From: Pandoraea terrigena
GTDB lineage: Bacteria; Pseudomonadota; Gammaproteobacteria; Burkholderiales; Burkholderiaceae
NCBI RefSeq assembly: GCF_902459705.1
Contig: NZ_CABPRU010000003.1
Span: forward strand, 434,001-498,000
Direction: 5' to 3'
Length of the DNA: 64,000 nucleotides
The number at the start of each line of letters is the position of its first letter. Position 1 is the first letter of the stretch. Both the position numbers and the translations under genes were made by a program. The notes under the pieces are model-generated. The model was not told the origin of the DNA. It ran no database searches and saw nothing but the letters and a program-made list of their open reading frames with translations. Of this stretch, positions 8,065-16,436 are shown in pieces.

Positions 8065-9006
8065 CTAGCTAAACCACGCGTCGCGCGGGACGGTACCGCT
8101 TTCGGGCAGAGACGACAGGTCAGAGGTGAACCGTATCAGAAACTCTCGAAACGACTCGGCAGCTGGCGACAGGGTCTTGCCGCGTCGCTGGAAAAAGCAG
8201 ATTTGCCGATCCACAACGGGCGCTTCAACGTCGACTGCCGCCAGCCCGAAGAACGCCACCATATGAATCGCAGAAGACGGCAATGCCGCTATACCGTGTC
8301 CGAATTTAACCATTCCAAGAGCCGTTGTGAGGAATGCAACCTGCTGCGCCGGACGCAAAATCAGGGAGGGGGAATGAGCCGCGAGGTCGGCTTGCAACTG
8401 GCGCGTGTAGTCGGTCGGCAGGGTGACAAAGGGAAACTGCAATGCCTCCTTCCAGGAGACCCTCCGGCCACTCACCAAAGGATGGTTCACTGGACAGATG
8501 AGCCGAAACCGGTCACGAAACAGAGGCTGCTGCACGATGTTCTGGGATATCGGTCGGGTTGGAGCCACCGAAAAATCGACCTCATCACTAGCGACCCGCT
8601 GGAGCGCGACTTCGTTGAGCGAATCCAGCAGCTTGATGTGGATAGCGGGAAATTCGCGCTTGTATGCATCCATCGCGGCCGGCATCAACCCAGCGCTATA
8701 CAACGGTGTGCATGCAATCCGGATTGCCCCGCGCTGCACATCCTGTAGTTGCAGGGCGCTGTTCACCGCGCTATCGAGATCCTGCAGGACACGTAGTGCC
8801 AGTGGGTAAAAATCCGCACCAGCGACGGTAAGGCTGATCCTGCGCGTGCTGCGATCGAAAAGACGAACGCCCAGCTCACCCTCCAATTCCTTGACGAGTA
8901 GGCTCAGACCTGACTGAGTGAGGTAAAGGCGGGTCGCCGCCTCGGTGAAACTCCCCGCGTCAGCAACGGCTGCAAAGGCCCGCAGCTGCTTGATCGTAAT
9001 GTTCAT
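8065..9006 (-). CDS. LysR family transcriptional regulator
   Basis: This 313-residue protein has a typical N-terminal winged helix (residues about 4-62: IKQLRAFAAVADAGSFTEAA, then LTQSGLSLLVKELEGELG) and a periplasmic-binding-protein-like effector domain from about residue 90. It is divergent from the hydroxypyruvate-isomerase-like gene at 9126 and in line with the FAH gene downstream. In LysR fashion it probably controls the rightward genes (isomerase, Rieske oxygenase, MFS) from the 119-base shared gap, with an aromatic acid or ring-cleavage product as inducer. Confidence 0.9.
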   Translation of the reverse strand: MNITIKQLRAFAAVADAGSFTEAATRLYLTQSGLSLLVKELEGELGVRLFDRSTRRISLTVAGADFYPLALRVLQDLDSAVNSALQLQDVQRGAIRIACTPLYSAGLMPAAMDAYKREFPAIHIKLLDSLNEVALQRVASDEVDFSVAPTRPISQNIVQQPLFRDRFRLICPVNHPLVSGRRVSWKEALQFPFVTLPTDYTRQLQADLAAHSPSLILRPAQQVAFLTTALGMVKFGHGIAALPSSAIHMVAFFGLAAVDVEAPVVDRQICFFQRRGKTLSPAAESFREFLIRFTSDLSSLPESGTVPRDAWFS

Positions 9007-9125
9007 AACGTTTCATCATGGATTAATGAGCAAGACGGATTGGATGATATTTCCAACCCTCATATCCTGTCACCTGCGGCTGACCCCATGCGGTCCGCGA
9101 AAATACCCTCACAAGCGAGACATCC

Positions 9126-9920
9126 ATGCTGCGATTCAATCCAAATCTTCGCTGGCTATACGCCGAACTTCCAATGCTCGATCGCTATGCCGCCGCCGCG
9201 CGCGCGGGCTTTAGAGGTGTTGAGGTAGCCTTCCCATACGAACATTCCGCTCGCGACATCGCAACGATCCTCGATGATAACGGTTTGACCCTCGTTCAGA
9301 TACTGACCCCCTGCAACTGGGATGCCGGAGAACGTGGCATCGCAGCGCTCCCCGGTCGCGAGAAGGACTTCCGGGCCAGCGTCCAGGTCGCAATCGAGTA
9401 TGCCGTGCAGGTCGGCAAGCCTTTGGTCCATGCCATGGCGGGAAATCTTGAATCCGGCATGTCACGTGAACTGTGCCGGGACACCTTCCTCGCAAACATC
9501 GATTACGCAGCCGGCATCGCTGCTCGCGAAGGGCTGACGATCATCCTCGAGCCCTGTTGCAGCGACCGATTCCCTGACTACTTCTATCATCGCCTTGACG
9601 AAGGTGTAGACATTATCAGGACGGTGGGCAGGGCAAACGTCAAACTCTGTTACGACACGTATCACGTTCAAAGCGAAGAGGGCTCGCTCGTCAGCCGGTT
9701 GCGTGCGGTGTATGACCATGTCGGCCACATCCAGGTAGGCGACGTCCCCGGGCGCGGCGAGCCGGGAACCGGTGAAATCAGATTCCCCTTCATTCTCGAC
9801 GAGATTGAGAAGCTCGGCTGGCCAGGCTGGATCGGCTGCGAGTACACGCCCTCCACACCTGACACGAATGATGCTCTCTCATGGGCTCAGTCCTATGGCA
9901 TCGCACGCCCCGCGAAGTAA
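9126..9920 (+). CDS. Hydroxypyruvate isomerase family TIM-barrel protein
   Basis: The 264-residue sequence matches the Hyi/xylose-isomerase-like TIM barrel family: it opens FNPNLRWLYAELPMLDRYAA, contains GFRGVEVAFPYE, and ends with VGHIQVGDVPGRGEPGTGEI and GWPGWIGCEYTP. The conserved Glu/Asp/His metal ligands appear at ILEPCC, CYDTYHVQ and HIQVGD. True Hyi interconverts hydroxypyruvate and tartronate semialdehyde. Here the gene is 60 bases ahead of a ring-hydroxylating oxygenase, so an isomerase or hydrolase step on an aromatic-derived acid is also possible. No glyoxylate carboligase gene is nearby. Confidence 0.85.
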   Translation: MLRFNPNLRWLYAELPMLDRYAAAARAGFRGVEVAFPYEHSARDIATILDDNGLTLVQILTPCNWDAGERGIAALPGREKDFRASVQVAIEYAVQVGKPLVHAMAGNLESGMSRELCRDTFLANIDYAAGIAAREGLTIILEPCCSDRFPDYFYHRLDEGVDIIRTVGRANVKLCYDTYHVQSEEGSLVSRLRAVYDHVGHIQVGDVPGRGEPGTGEIRFPFILDEIEKLGWPGWIGCEYTPSTPDTNDALSWAQSYGIARPAK

Positions 9921-9980
9921 TTCAAGACGTCATGTCAGGCATTGAGACACCCTGACCTCCCAATTGGAGCACGCTTCATC

Positions 9981-11294
9981 ATGCTGACACACCAAGATAA
10001 CGAAATGCTCACCCGCACGGGTACAGGTACGCCGATGGGCGAACTGTTCCGGCGCTTCTGGCAACCCGTAGCGCTCTCCCGTGAACTGCCAGAGAACGAC
10101 GGACCACCCATCCGCGTTCAACTTCTGGGCGAACATCTGGTCGCCTTCCGCGACACGCAAGGCCGCGTCGGTCTCGTCGAACCGAAGTGCCCTCACCGTG
10201 GCGCCGATCTTTTCTATGGTCGGAATGAAGAATGTGGCTTGCGATGCGTATTTCATGGATGGAAATTCGACGTTACCGGCAAGGCTGTAGATCTGCCTAT
10301 CGTCCCGCGCGATTCCGCCTATCACGAGACGATTTCCATCCGCGCCTACCCGACGCGGGAGTTCGGCGAGATCATATGGGCCTGGCTTGGCCCGAAGGAC
10401 TCCGTCCCCGAAGTGCCCCAACTCGACTTCGGCACGGTTTCCGCGCCCCATCGCTATGTGACCAAGAAGCTCCAGGAATGCAACTGGGCACAGGCGATCG
10501 AAGGCGCTCTCGATACCTCGCACTTCTCGTTCCTCCATATGCCGGCCCCCAGTGTGCCGTCGAACGAAAATCCCGACGCACCGGCTGACGAACGCCGGCT
10601 GCGCTGGATTCGCGAAGATCCGATGCCGCGCTTCTCCATTCTTGAGCACGATGTCGGATTCGTTGTCGGCGGTGCTCGCAGGACGGATAGCGAACTGTTG
10701 TACTGGCGCTCCGCGCAGTTTGCGCTGCCCTCGCACAGCACAACGCCGTCTACCCTCCCCGGCGAAAACCATTTCGGTTACACCTTCGTTCCGATCGACG
10801 ACGAAAATTGCTGGATCTACACCTATGTATGGAATCCGGAACGCCCGTTGTCCGAGGAAGAGCGCGCCCATCTGAAGGGCGGGCACGGCGTGGTCGCGGA
10901 GGTCGACGAGAACTTCAGGCCCCTGCGCAACCGCTCCAATGAGTACATGCTCAATCGCGTCGAGCAAAAAACCCTCTCATTCACGGGCGTACGCGGAGTT
11001 GCAGAACAGGATGCCCTTGTACAGGAAAGCATGGGGCGTATCGCGGACCGAACGATCGAGCACCTGACGACGACAGATGCAGCGGTGGTGCGCTTCCGTC
11101 GCACCATGCTCAAACAGGCGAAAGACCTCGCCGCGGGCACGGAGCCCTCCGCTCCGCGGCATCACGAAGGCTTCCGACTTCGGTCCGGAAGCTGGATGGC
11201 CAACGAGGGAGTGCCGTTTGAGGACGTGATGCGCGAGCGGTTCGGGGACCCTGTGGGACGTGTAATCGCAGAAAACGAAACAGTCACAAAGTAG
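9981..11294 (+). CDS. Rieske aromatic ring-hydroxylating oxygenase, alpha subunit
   Basis: This is a 437-residue oxygenase of the phthalate 4,5-dioxygenase type. The Rieske centre is CPH (in PKCPHRGADL) and CVFH (in LRCVFHGW); the mononuclear iron site has the DTSHFSFLH signature near the middle. ATG at 9981 is chosen over a TTG at 9942 because family members begin close to MLTxxDNExLTRTG. It adds oxygen to an aromatic acid using electrons from a reductase. The likely reductase is encoded convergently at 12807-13811 instead of directly downstream. The Hyi-like gene upstream and the MFS carrier downstream run the same way. Confidence 0.92.
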   Translation: MLTHQDNEMLTRTGTGTPMGELFRRFWQPVALSRELPENDGPPIRVQLLGEHLVAFRDTQGRVGLVEPKCPHRGADLFYGRNEECGLRCVFHGWKFDVTGKAVDLPIVPRDSAYHETISIRAYPTREFGEIIWAWLGPKDSVPEVPQLDFGTVSAPHRYVTKKLQECNWAQAIEGALDTSHFSFLHMPAPSVPSNENPDAPADERRLRWIREDPMPRFSILEHDVGFVVGGARRTDSELLYWRSAQFALPSHSTTPSTLPGENHFGYTFVPIDDENCWIYTYVWNPERPLSEEERAHLKGGHGVVAEVDENFRPLRNRSNEYMLNRVEQKTLSFTGVRGVAEQDALVQESMGRIADRTIEHLTTTDAAVVRFRRTMLKQAKDLAAGTEPSAPRHHEGFRLRSGSWMANEGVPFEDVMRERFGDPVGRVIAENETVTK

Positions 11295-11372
11295 CTCTGA
11301 CACCCCACGGATGGGCGATGGTGACCAGTTCCCATCAGCCCCCGTTACATAACGACTATATGGAGACACGCA

Positions 11373-12704
11373 ATGGAGAATCTTGTCGACGAGTACGCTG
11401 ACGGCAGCAACAGCGCACAACCTGCCAGTGATACCACTTACGCAAAAGTGAAACGCCGCCTCCTGCCGTTCCTGTTCGTATGCTACGTCATCAACTTCAT
11501 CGACCGGGTCAATATCAGCTTTGCACACCTCCAGTTCAAACAGGACCTGGGGTTGACCGACGCCTCGTACGGACTGGGCGTCGGGCTCTTCTTCATTGGT
11601 TACGTCCTGCTCGAAGTCCCCAGTAATCTCCTGCTGCAACGTATCGGCGCGCGCCGCACCATCGCCCGGATCATGATTTTGTGGGGTTTAATATCAGCAG
11701 GCATGATGTTCGTAAATACACCTACTGAATTCTATATCGCGCGAATTCTCCTCGGGGCGGCTGAAGCCGGATTCTTCCCCGGTGTCGTTCTTTACCTGAC
11801 TTATTGGTTTCCCGCGTCTCAACGCGCTCGCGTAACGTCGATCCTCCTATCGGCGGTTGCCGTTTCCGGCATCGTCGGTGGTCCGGTCTCCGGATGGATT
11901 ATGAGTCACATGAACGACATTCACGGGCTTCGTGGCTGGCAGTGGCTGTTTCTGCTGGAAGGCGTGCCGGCTGTCGGCGCGGGCGTGATCGCGCTCTTCT
12001 ACTTGACTGATCGGCCATCTCAAGCACATTGGTTGACGAAGTCCGAATGCACATTCATTGAGGACAACCTCGCGGCAGACGAAAGAGCCAAAGGCCGTGT
12101 CGCTCCGCACTCGTTTGGCGCCGCATTGAAAGATCGGCGTGTATACATCGCGGCGCTTGGCTACATGGTTGTTCCATGGGCAGGGAGCGTTCTCAATTTT
12201 TGGGCCCCGTCCATCATCCTTCATTCCGGCATTACGAACGTCTTCCACGTGGGCCTTCTGTCAATGGTCCCCTTCCTGATCGGTGGATTGATGATGATCG
12301 TTATTGGCAACAGCTCGGACCGAACACTCGAACGCCGTTGGCACTTTGCCGGTTGCGCCTTCATCGCGGCCGTTGGCATTGCGTGTCTCCCCGCAGCTTC
12401 CAACAGTTGGGTGGCATCCATTGCGTTGCTCACGCTGTCAACAATTGGTTACCTTTCGGCGGTGTCGCTGTTCTGGACGATTCCCCCGGCCTACCTCTCG
12501 GGTCCCGCCGCGGCGGGTGGGATTGCTTTGGTAAGTTGTATTGGACAGGCAGGTGGTCTGATTGCTCCACTTGTGATCGGCAAGGTTAACCAACTTACGG
12601 GTAACATCGCGCTGGGGCTCTACGTCGTTGTCGCCGTCCTTCTTGCTGGCGCGGCATCTATCCTTCTTGGCATCCCCGCACATGCCTTGCGAGAACGCCA
12701 CTAG
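11373..12704 (+). CDS. MFS transporter (anion:cation symporter type)
   Basis: This 443-residue, 12-helix carrier has the hallmarks of the MFS anion:cation symporter group (phthalate/hydroxyphenylacetate/tartrate carriers): INFIDRVNISFAHLQ in helix 1, LEVPSNLLLQRIGARR between helices 2 and 3, and LGAAEAGFFPGVVLYLTYWF in helices 4-5. GGAG lies before the ATG. It probably imports the aromatic acid used by the neighbouring Rieske oxygenase. The gene ends just before a strong bidirectional terminator. Confidence 0.9.
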   Translation: MENLVDEYADGSNSAQPASDTTYAKVKRRLLPFLFVCYVINFIDRVNISFAHLQFKQDLGLTDASYGLGVGLFFIGYVLLEVPSNLLLQRIGARRTIARIMILWGLISAGMMFVNTPTEFYIARILLGAAEAGFFPGVVLYLTYWFPASQRARVTSILLSAVAVSGIVGGPVSGWIMSHMNDIHGLRGWQWLFLLEGVPAVGAGVIALFYLTDRPSQAHWLTKSECTFIEDNLAADERAKGRVAPHSFGAALKDRRVYIAALGYMVVPWAGSVLNFWAPSIILHSGITNVFHVGLLSMVPFLIGGLMMIVIGNSSDRTLERRWHFAGCAFIAAVGIACLPAASNSWVASIALLTLSTIGYLSAVSLFWTIPPAYLSGPAAAGGIALVSCIGQAGGLIAPLVIGKVNQLTGNIALGLYVVVAVLLAGAASILLGIPAHALRERH

Positions 12705-12750
12705 TTTCAGAAGTCACCTTTAGAAAAGCCATCCTCCCGGTGCATCAAAA

Positions 12751-12784
12751 AAAACGGCGATGAGCAGATGCTCATCGCCGTTTT
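12751..12784. terminator. Bidirectional intrinsic terminator
   Basis: A perfect 16-bp inverted repeat with a 2-base centre (AAAACGGCGATGAGCA against its complement) is flanked by A-rich sequence on the left and T-rich sequence on the right. It works on either strand: it ends the MFS gene from the left and the reductase gene from the right. Confidence 0.9.
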
Positions 12785-12806
12785 AACTTGATTTCCCCTC
12801 GGATTC

Positions 12807-13811
12807 TCAGAGATCAAGAACCAGTTCCGTCCCATTGCAACCTGAACAGCAAATCATCATTGATCGGTTGGCTTTGCGCTCGTCGGGACCCAAAACGCTG
12901 TCCCGATGATCCGGCTTTCCGCTGATGACACGCGTTTCGCAACTCCCACAGACGCCTTCCTTGCACGAGAACGCAACGTTCACTCCGTTCGCCAGCACTG
13001 CATCAAGAACAGTTTGTCCTTGTTCTACCTGAATTGTCTTGCCGGACTTGGATAGAACGACCGTGTAACCACCTTCGCTTGCCGATTCAACCGCTCCCGA
13101 AAACCGCTCCAGATGCACATGGGAGGACGGTCTATCCGCACAAGCCTCTACGAACGTGTCCAGCATGGAGCTGGGGCCGCAGCAATAGAGGTGAGCGTTG
13201 CTCGCCGACACCCCGACGCAGGCCGAAAAATCAACCTTGGCTTCTGCGATATCGTCGAAATGGCAATGTAGCGTGCCGCTACCACGCCTCGCCAACGCAT
13301 CAAGAACGTCTACGTAGGCAGCGCGGTCCGCACTGCGCGAAAAGTAATGCATTTCCCACCGGCGACCAAGTGACGTCAGGCACTCAGCCATCGAAACGAG
13401 TGGCGTGACGCCAATACCCCCCGCAAACAGCACCGTCGACTCTGCAGATACATCCAGAGGGAAATGATTGCGTGGTTCGCTAATCCAGAGCATATCGCCA
13501 TTCGCGAGCCCCCTGTGCATGAACTTTGACCCGCCCCGCGATGCGGGATCAAGGTTGACGGCTACCACGTAACGGTGTGACTCCGAGGTCGAATTGACGA
13601 GAGAATAGTGGCGAACAAGCTCATTTGGCAATGTGACCTCAATATGCGCGCCAGCGCTGAAGCGCGGCAACTCACGCGCCTCAACAGGTCTCAGGTCGAA
13701 GGACTTGATGCTCAATGCCTCGTTCTTGATGCTGTGCACGCGGACCAAAATGCCGGCACCTGATGTGTCACGAGTTTGGATTGACAACGGACTGGTTGTG
13801 GGCAAGGTCAT
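12807..13811 (-). CDS. Phthalate-dioxygenase-reductase-type oxidoreductase (FMN, NADH, 2Fe-2S)
   Basis: This 334-residue protein has the three-domain order of PDR/VanB reductases: a flavin-binding barrel with RHYSLVN, a nucleotide-binding domain with GGIGVTPLVSMAE, and a C-terminal plant-type 2Fe-2S ferredoxin domain with CKEGVCGSCETRV and a further Cys near the end. It passes electrons from NADH to a Rieske oxygenase. The nearest oxygenase (9981-11294) is on the other strand beyond the MFS gene, so the two components are transcribed separately. A wide inverted repeat lies in its promoter region. Confidence 0.92.
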   Translation of the reverse strand: MTLPTTSPLSIQTRDTSGAGILVRVHSIKNEALSIKSFDLRPVEARELPRFSAGAHIEVTLPNELVRHYSLVNSTSESHRYVVAVNLDPASRGGSKFMHRGLANGDMLWISEPRNHFPLDVSAESTVLFAGGIGVTPLVSMAECLTSLGRRWEMHYFSRSADRAAYVDVLDALARRGSGTLHCHFDDIAEAKVDFSACVGVSASNAHLYCCGPSSMLDTFVEACADRPSSHVHLERFSGAVESASEGGYTVVLSKSGKTIQVEQGQTVLDAVLANGVNVAFSCKEGVCGSCETRVISGKPDHRDSVLGPDERKANRSMMICCSGCNGTELVLDL

Positions 13812-13834
13812 TCGTTTTCACCAGAGTTATGTTT

Positions 13835-13873
13835 TTCGATACCCTGATCATATTTTTAATATCCGGTATCGAA
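13835..13873. promoter_or_regulatory. Wide inverted repeat upstream of the reductase gene
   Basis: TTCGATACC (13835-13843) and GGTATCGAA (13865-13873) are perfect 9-base arms, 30 bases centre to centre, in an AT-rich stretch 24 bases upstream of the start codon at 13811. The spacing of about three helical turns suits two dimers or a LysR-type tetramer. Which regulator binds is unknown. Confidence 0.5.
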
Positions 13874-13999
13874 CAACAGCAGTCCCCTAATCAATTCAGA
13901 AATTCTCCTAATATAAGGTCGCGACCGCTTCGAAGGTAAGTGACCTCCCCCTGCGACGTCCCCCCGTATTCAGTAGCATCAGGCTTTAGAGTCCGGGGG

Positions 14000-14460
14000 T
14001 TAATGTAACGCTTTCTCGGCCAGTTTCCGGGCATAGGTTGCGGGTGTTAATCCGCCCAACGATTTCTTCGGTCGTTCCTCGTTGTATTCGCGCCGCCAGG
14101 CCTCGATTACGACCTTGGCGTGCGCCATGCTGGTGAACCAGTGTTCATTGAGGCATTCGTCCCGGAAACGCCCGTTGAACGATTCGATACCGCATACAGC
14201 CGCTCGACTCGCTTGTGATTCACCCACTGACCCGACTGCCGCAGCTTCAGATAAATCATGCCCGAACCGTAACGGCGATGCCGTTGAGCCAGCGCCACGA
14301 TCTGCGCTCGCAAAGCCAAATTGCGGTCCGGGGCTGGCCGATACCGATAGGCGCTGGCGCTCATGCCGATGACCTGCAAGGCTCGGCGTTCGCTCAGGCC
14401 TCGCTCGGTCATGTGGCGCACCAGCTCTCGGCGTGATGGTGCGCTCACCACTTTTTTCGC
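14000..14460 (-). pseudogene. IS3-family transposase OrfB, core deleted
   Basis: The N-terminal part is in one frame (SRRELVRHMTERGLSERRA, GSGMIYLKLRQSG, VNHKRVERLYA). At about 14190 it jumps out of frame into the C-terminal part (IESFNGRFRDECLNEHWF, REYNEERPKKSLGGLTPATY). The region with the first two Asp residues of the DDE triad is missing (about 130 codons compared with typical IS407-group OrfB); only the final Glu remains. The element cannot move by itself. Confidence 0.85.
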
Positions 14461-14714
14461 AAGGCCTCGCGCGTGACCTCGTTCTCCAGCATTGACTCCG
14501 CCAGCAGCTTCTTCAGCCGGGCATTCTCGGCTTCCAATTCTTTCAGTCGCTTCGCGTCGGGCACGCTCATGCCGCCGAACTTGCTGCGCCACAGGTAATA
14601 GCTGGCCTCGGAGAACCCATGCTGGCGGCATAGATCCTTGATCGGGATGCCAGTCTCGGCCTCTCGCAAGAAGCCGATGATCTGCTCTTCGGTGAATCGC
14701 TTCTTCATGTCCAA
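14445..14714 (-). CDS. IS3-family transposase OrfA
   Basis: The 89-residue protein starts MKKRFTEEQIIGFLREAE (ATG at 14714 or two codons later). It has the helix-turn-helix (IKDLCRQHGFSEASYYLWR) and the C-terminal leucine-zipper helix (RLKELEAENARLKKLLAES) of IS3-family OrfA. In active elements a -1 frameshift near its end fuses it to OrfB; here OrfB is broken. The intact OrfA could still bind the ends or interfere with related elements. Confidence 0.88.
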   Translation of the reverse strand: MDMKKRFTEEQIIGFLREAETGIPIKDLCRQHGFSEASYYLWRSKFGGMSVPDAKRLKELEAENARLKKLLAESMLENEVTREALRKKW

Positions 14715-14788
14715 TCTCCTGACTACGTGATTGGACTCTAAATCGTCGCGCTACTCAAATCGGGGGAGACGTCGCAGCCCTCATGGTG

Positions 14789-16432
14789 TCACCCGGGCCG
14801 CGTTGCAAGCACACCGTCGCCGGTGGCGAGCGCCGCTGGGGTACGCAACATCATGATGTCGACTGCACGGTCCGCCACCGCCATCACGGTCGCGTTCGTG
14901 TTGGAACTGATAATCGACGGCATCATCGATGCGTCGAACACACGCAACCCGGTAACGCCCTTCACCTTGAGGTCCGGAGTCAAGACCGACTTGGGATCGC
15001 CGGGGCGCCCCATCCTGCACGTACCCACCGGATGGTAGTTCGATTCCGTGGTGCGCCGGATGTATTCGGAAAGTTCATCGTCGGAATTAAGCTGCGGCCC
15101 CGGTCCAACCTCCTGCCCGACAATCGACGCAAACGGTTCGAGCGCCGCAACGCCTCGAAGATACCGGATCGCTTGGACGAGTCTTGCCCTATCCTCGTCA
15201 TCGCCGAGCCAGTTCGGACTCACGAGTGCATCGTCCGCAGGGTTTGCCGATGCAAGCCGTACGGTTCCGCGAGACCGCGGCCGCACCAGGTTGGCCATCA
15301 GCGTCATCCCGTAAGTCGGCCTCGGAGCCTGCGGATCCGGCCACATGACACCCACGCAATAGAGCTGCAGATCCGGTTCGCCATCGGAATCCTGCAGATT
15401 GACAAATGCCATGGTTTCCGCACCGTTCGACGCAATAGGGCCGTTGTGGAACGCAAGATATTGCAGTCCGTTCCATAGCGCACGCACGCCTCGATCCTCG
15501 CCGAAATAGCCGTGCTGCCCGTGCGTGGTCATCGACACAACCGCGACGTTGTGATCCTGCAGATGTTCGCCGACCCCCGGCGAATCGACTCGTACCTCCA
15601 CGCCGTGCTCGCGCAGATGTGCCGCGGGACCGATGCCGGACAACATCAGGAGCTTCGGCGTCGCGAACGCGCCGGCGCACACGATCACCTCGGCCGAGGC
15701 CCGTGCCCGCACGCGCTTGCCGCCCACCGCATACTCCACGCCGACCGCGCGGGCGCCGTCGAACAGGATGCGTTGCACGTTGGCCTCCGTGATCATCGAC
15801 AGAAGCGGATCGGATATGACCGGCGCGAGAAACGCGTCCACCGCGCTGCATCGTTGACCCCGGTGCGTGGTGGTCTGCATGTAACCCACCCCGCGCAAGC
15901 TTCCGGCATTGAAGTCCGTCGCAAACGGCAAGCCCTGGCGCTGCATCGCCCGCACAAACCGATCCGCCACGTCGGCCCTGTATAACGGATCCGACACCTT
16001 CAGCGGACCATCCGCACCGTGCGCTTCATTGTCGAGCCGCTGATTACCTTCCTGTTTGCGGAAATAGGGAACCAGTCCGTCCCATGACCAGCCGGTGTCG
16101 CCGGTTGCGGCGACCCAACGGTCATAGTCGGCGCGGGAGCCTCTTGTATAGGCCATCGCATTCACCGAACTGCCGCCGCCTACCACGTTGCCCTGAGGAA
16201 TGGAAACCGTCCGACCGCCCAGCGACGGCTGGCGAGCCGACGCATAACGCTTGACATAGGGGCTGCCATTGAACAGCATCTTGAACGTGCCCGCCGGCAT
16301 GCGGATAAGCGCGCTGTTCGCGGGTGGCCCCGCCTCAAGCAGCAACACCTTCGCTCCCCACTCGCGCACAAGCCGGCTCGCCGTCACGCAGCCGGCACTG
16401 CCGGCGCCAATCACGATGTAGTCGTAGTCCAT
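14789..16432 (-). CDS. GMC family FAD-dependent alcohol dehydrogenase (choline dehydrogenase-like)
   Basis: This 547-residue flavoprotein starts at ATG 16432, four bases after the aldehyde dehydrogenase stop. It has the FAD-binding GAGSAG at residues 9-14, PQGNVVGGGSSVNAM, the second GMC signature around ICAGAFATPKLLMLSGIGP, the catalytic His in YHPVGTCRMG and the Asn in SSNTNATVM. Family members oxidise primary alcohols to aldehydes. Next to an aldehyde dehydrogenase and a Rieske system, it most likely oxidises an aromatic hydroxymethyl or similar alcohol. An IS element abuts its 3' end without entering the coding sequence. Confidence 0.9.
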   Translation of the reverse strand: MDYDYIVIGAGSAGCVTASRLVREWGAKVLLLEAGPPANSALIRMPAGTFKMLFNGSPYVKRYASARQPSLGGRTVSIPQGNVVGGGSSVNAMAYTRGSRADYDRWVAATGDTGWSWDGLVPYFRKQEGNQRLDNEAHGADGPLKVSDPLYRADVADRFVRAMQRQGLPFATDFNAGSLRGVGYMQTTTHRGQRCSAVDAFLAPVISDPLLSMITEANVQRILFDGARAVGVEYAVGGKRVRARASAEVIVCAGAFATPKLLMLSGIGPAAHLREHGVEVRVDSPGVGEHLQDHNVAVVSMTTHGQHGYFGEDRGVRALWNGLQYLAFHNGPIASNGAETMAFVNLQDSDGEPDLQLYCVGVMWPDPQAPRPTYGMTLMANLVRPRSRGTVRLASANPADDALVSPNWLGDDEDRARLVQAIRYLRGVAALEPFASIVGQEVGPGPQLNSDDELSEYIRRTTESNYHPVGTCRMGRPGDPKSVLTPDLKVKGVTGLRVFDASMMPSIISSNTNATVMAVADRAVDIMMLRTPAALATGDGVLATRPG

Positions 16433-16436
16433 CGTG

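Larger units (their letters stand above)
13951..14777 (-). mobile_element. IS407-like (IS3 family) element with internal deletion
   Basis: The ends carry matching terminal repeats: CTGCGACGTC plus CCCCCG at the left (13951-13966) and, on the other strand, CTGCGACGTC plus TCCCCCG at the right (14761-14777). Inside are an orfA-like gene and the remains of orfB. Full IS3-family elements of this group are about 1.2 kb; this one is 827 bases because the middle of orfB is lost. It lies just past the 3' end of the GMC oxidoreductase gene. A clean target duplication was not found. Confidence 0.85.

Noticed and set aside
13947-14781. Target-site duplication around the IS407-like element
   Set aside because: The flanking four bases (CCCC and CCCT) differ and are too simple to count as a duplication.
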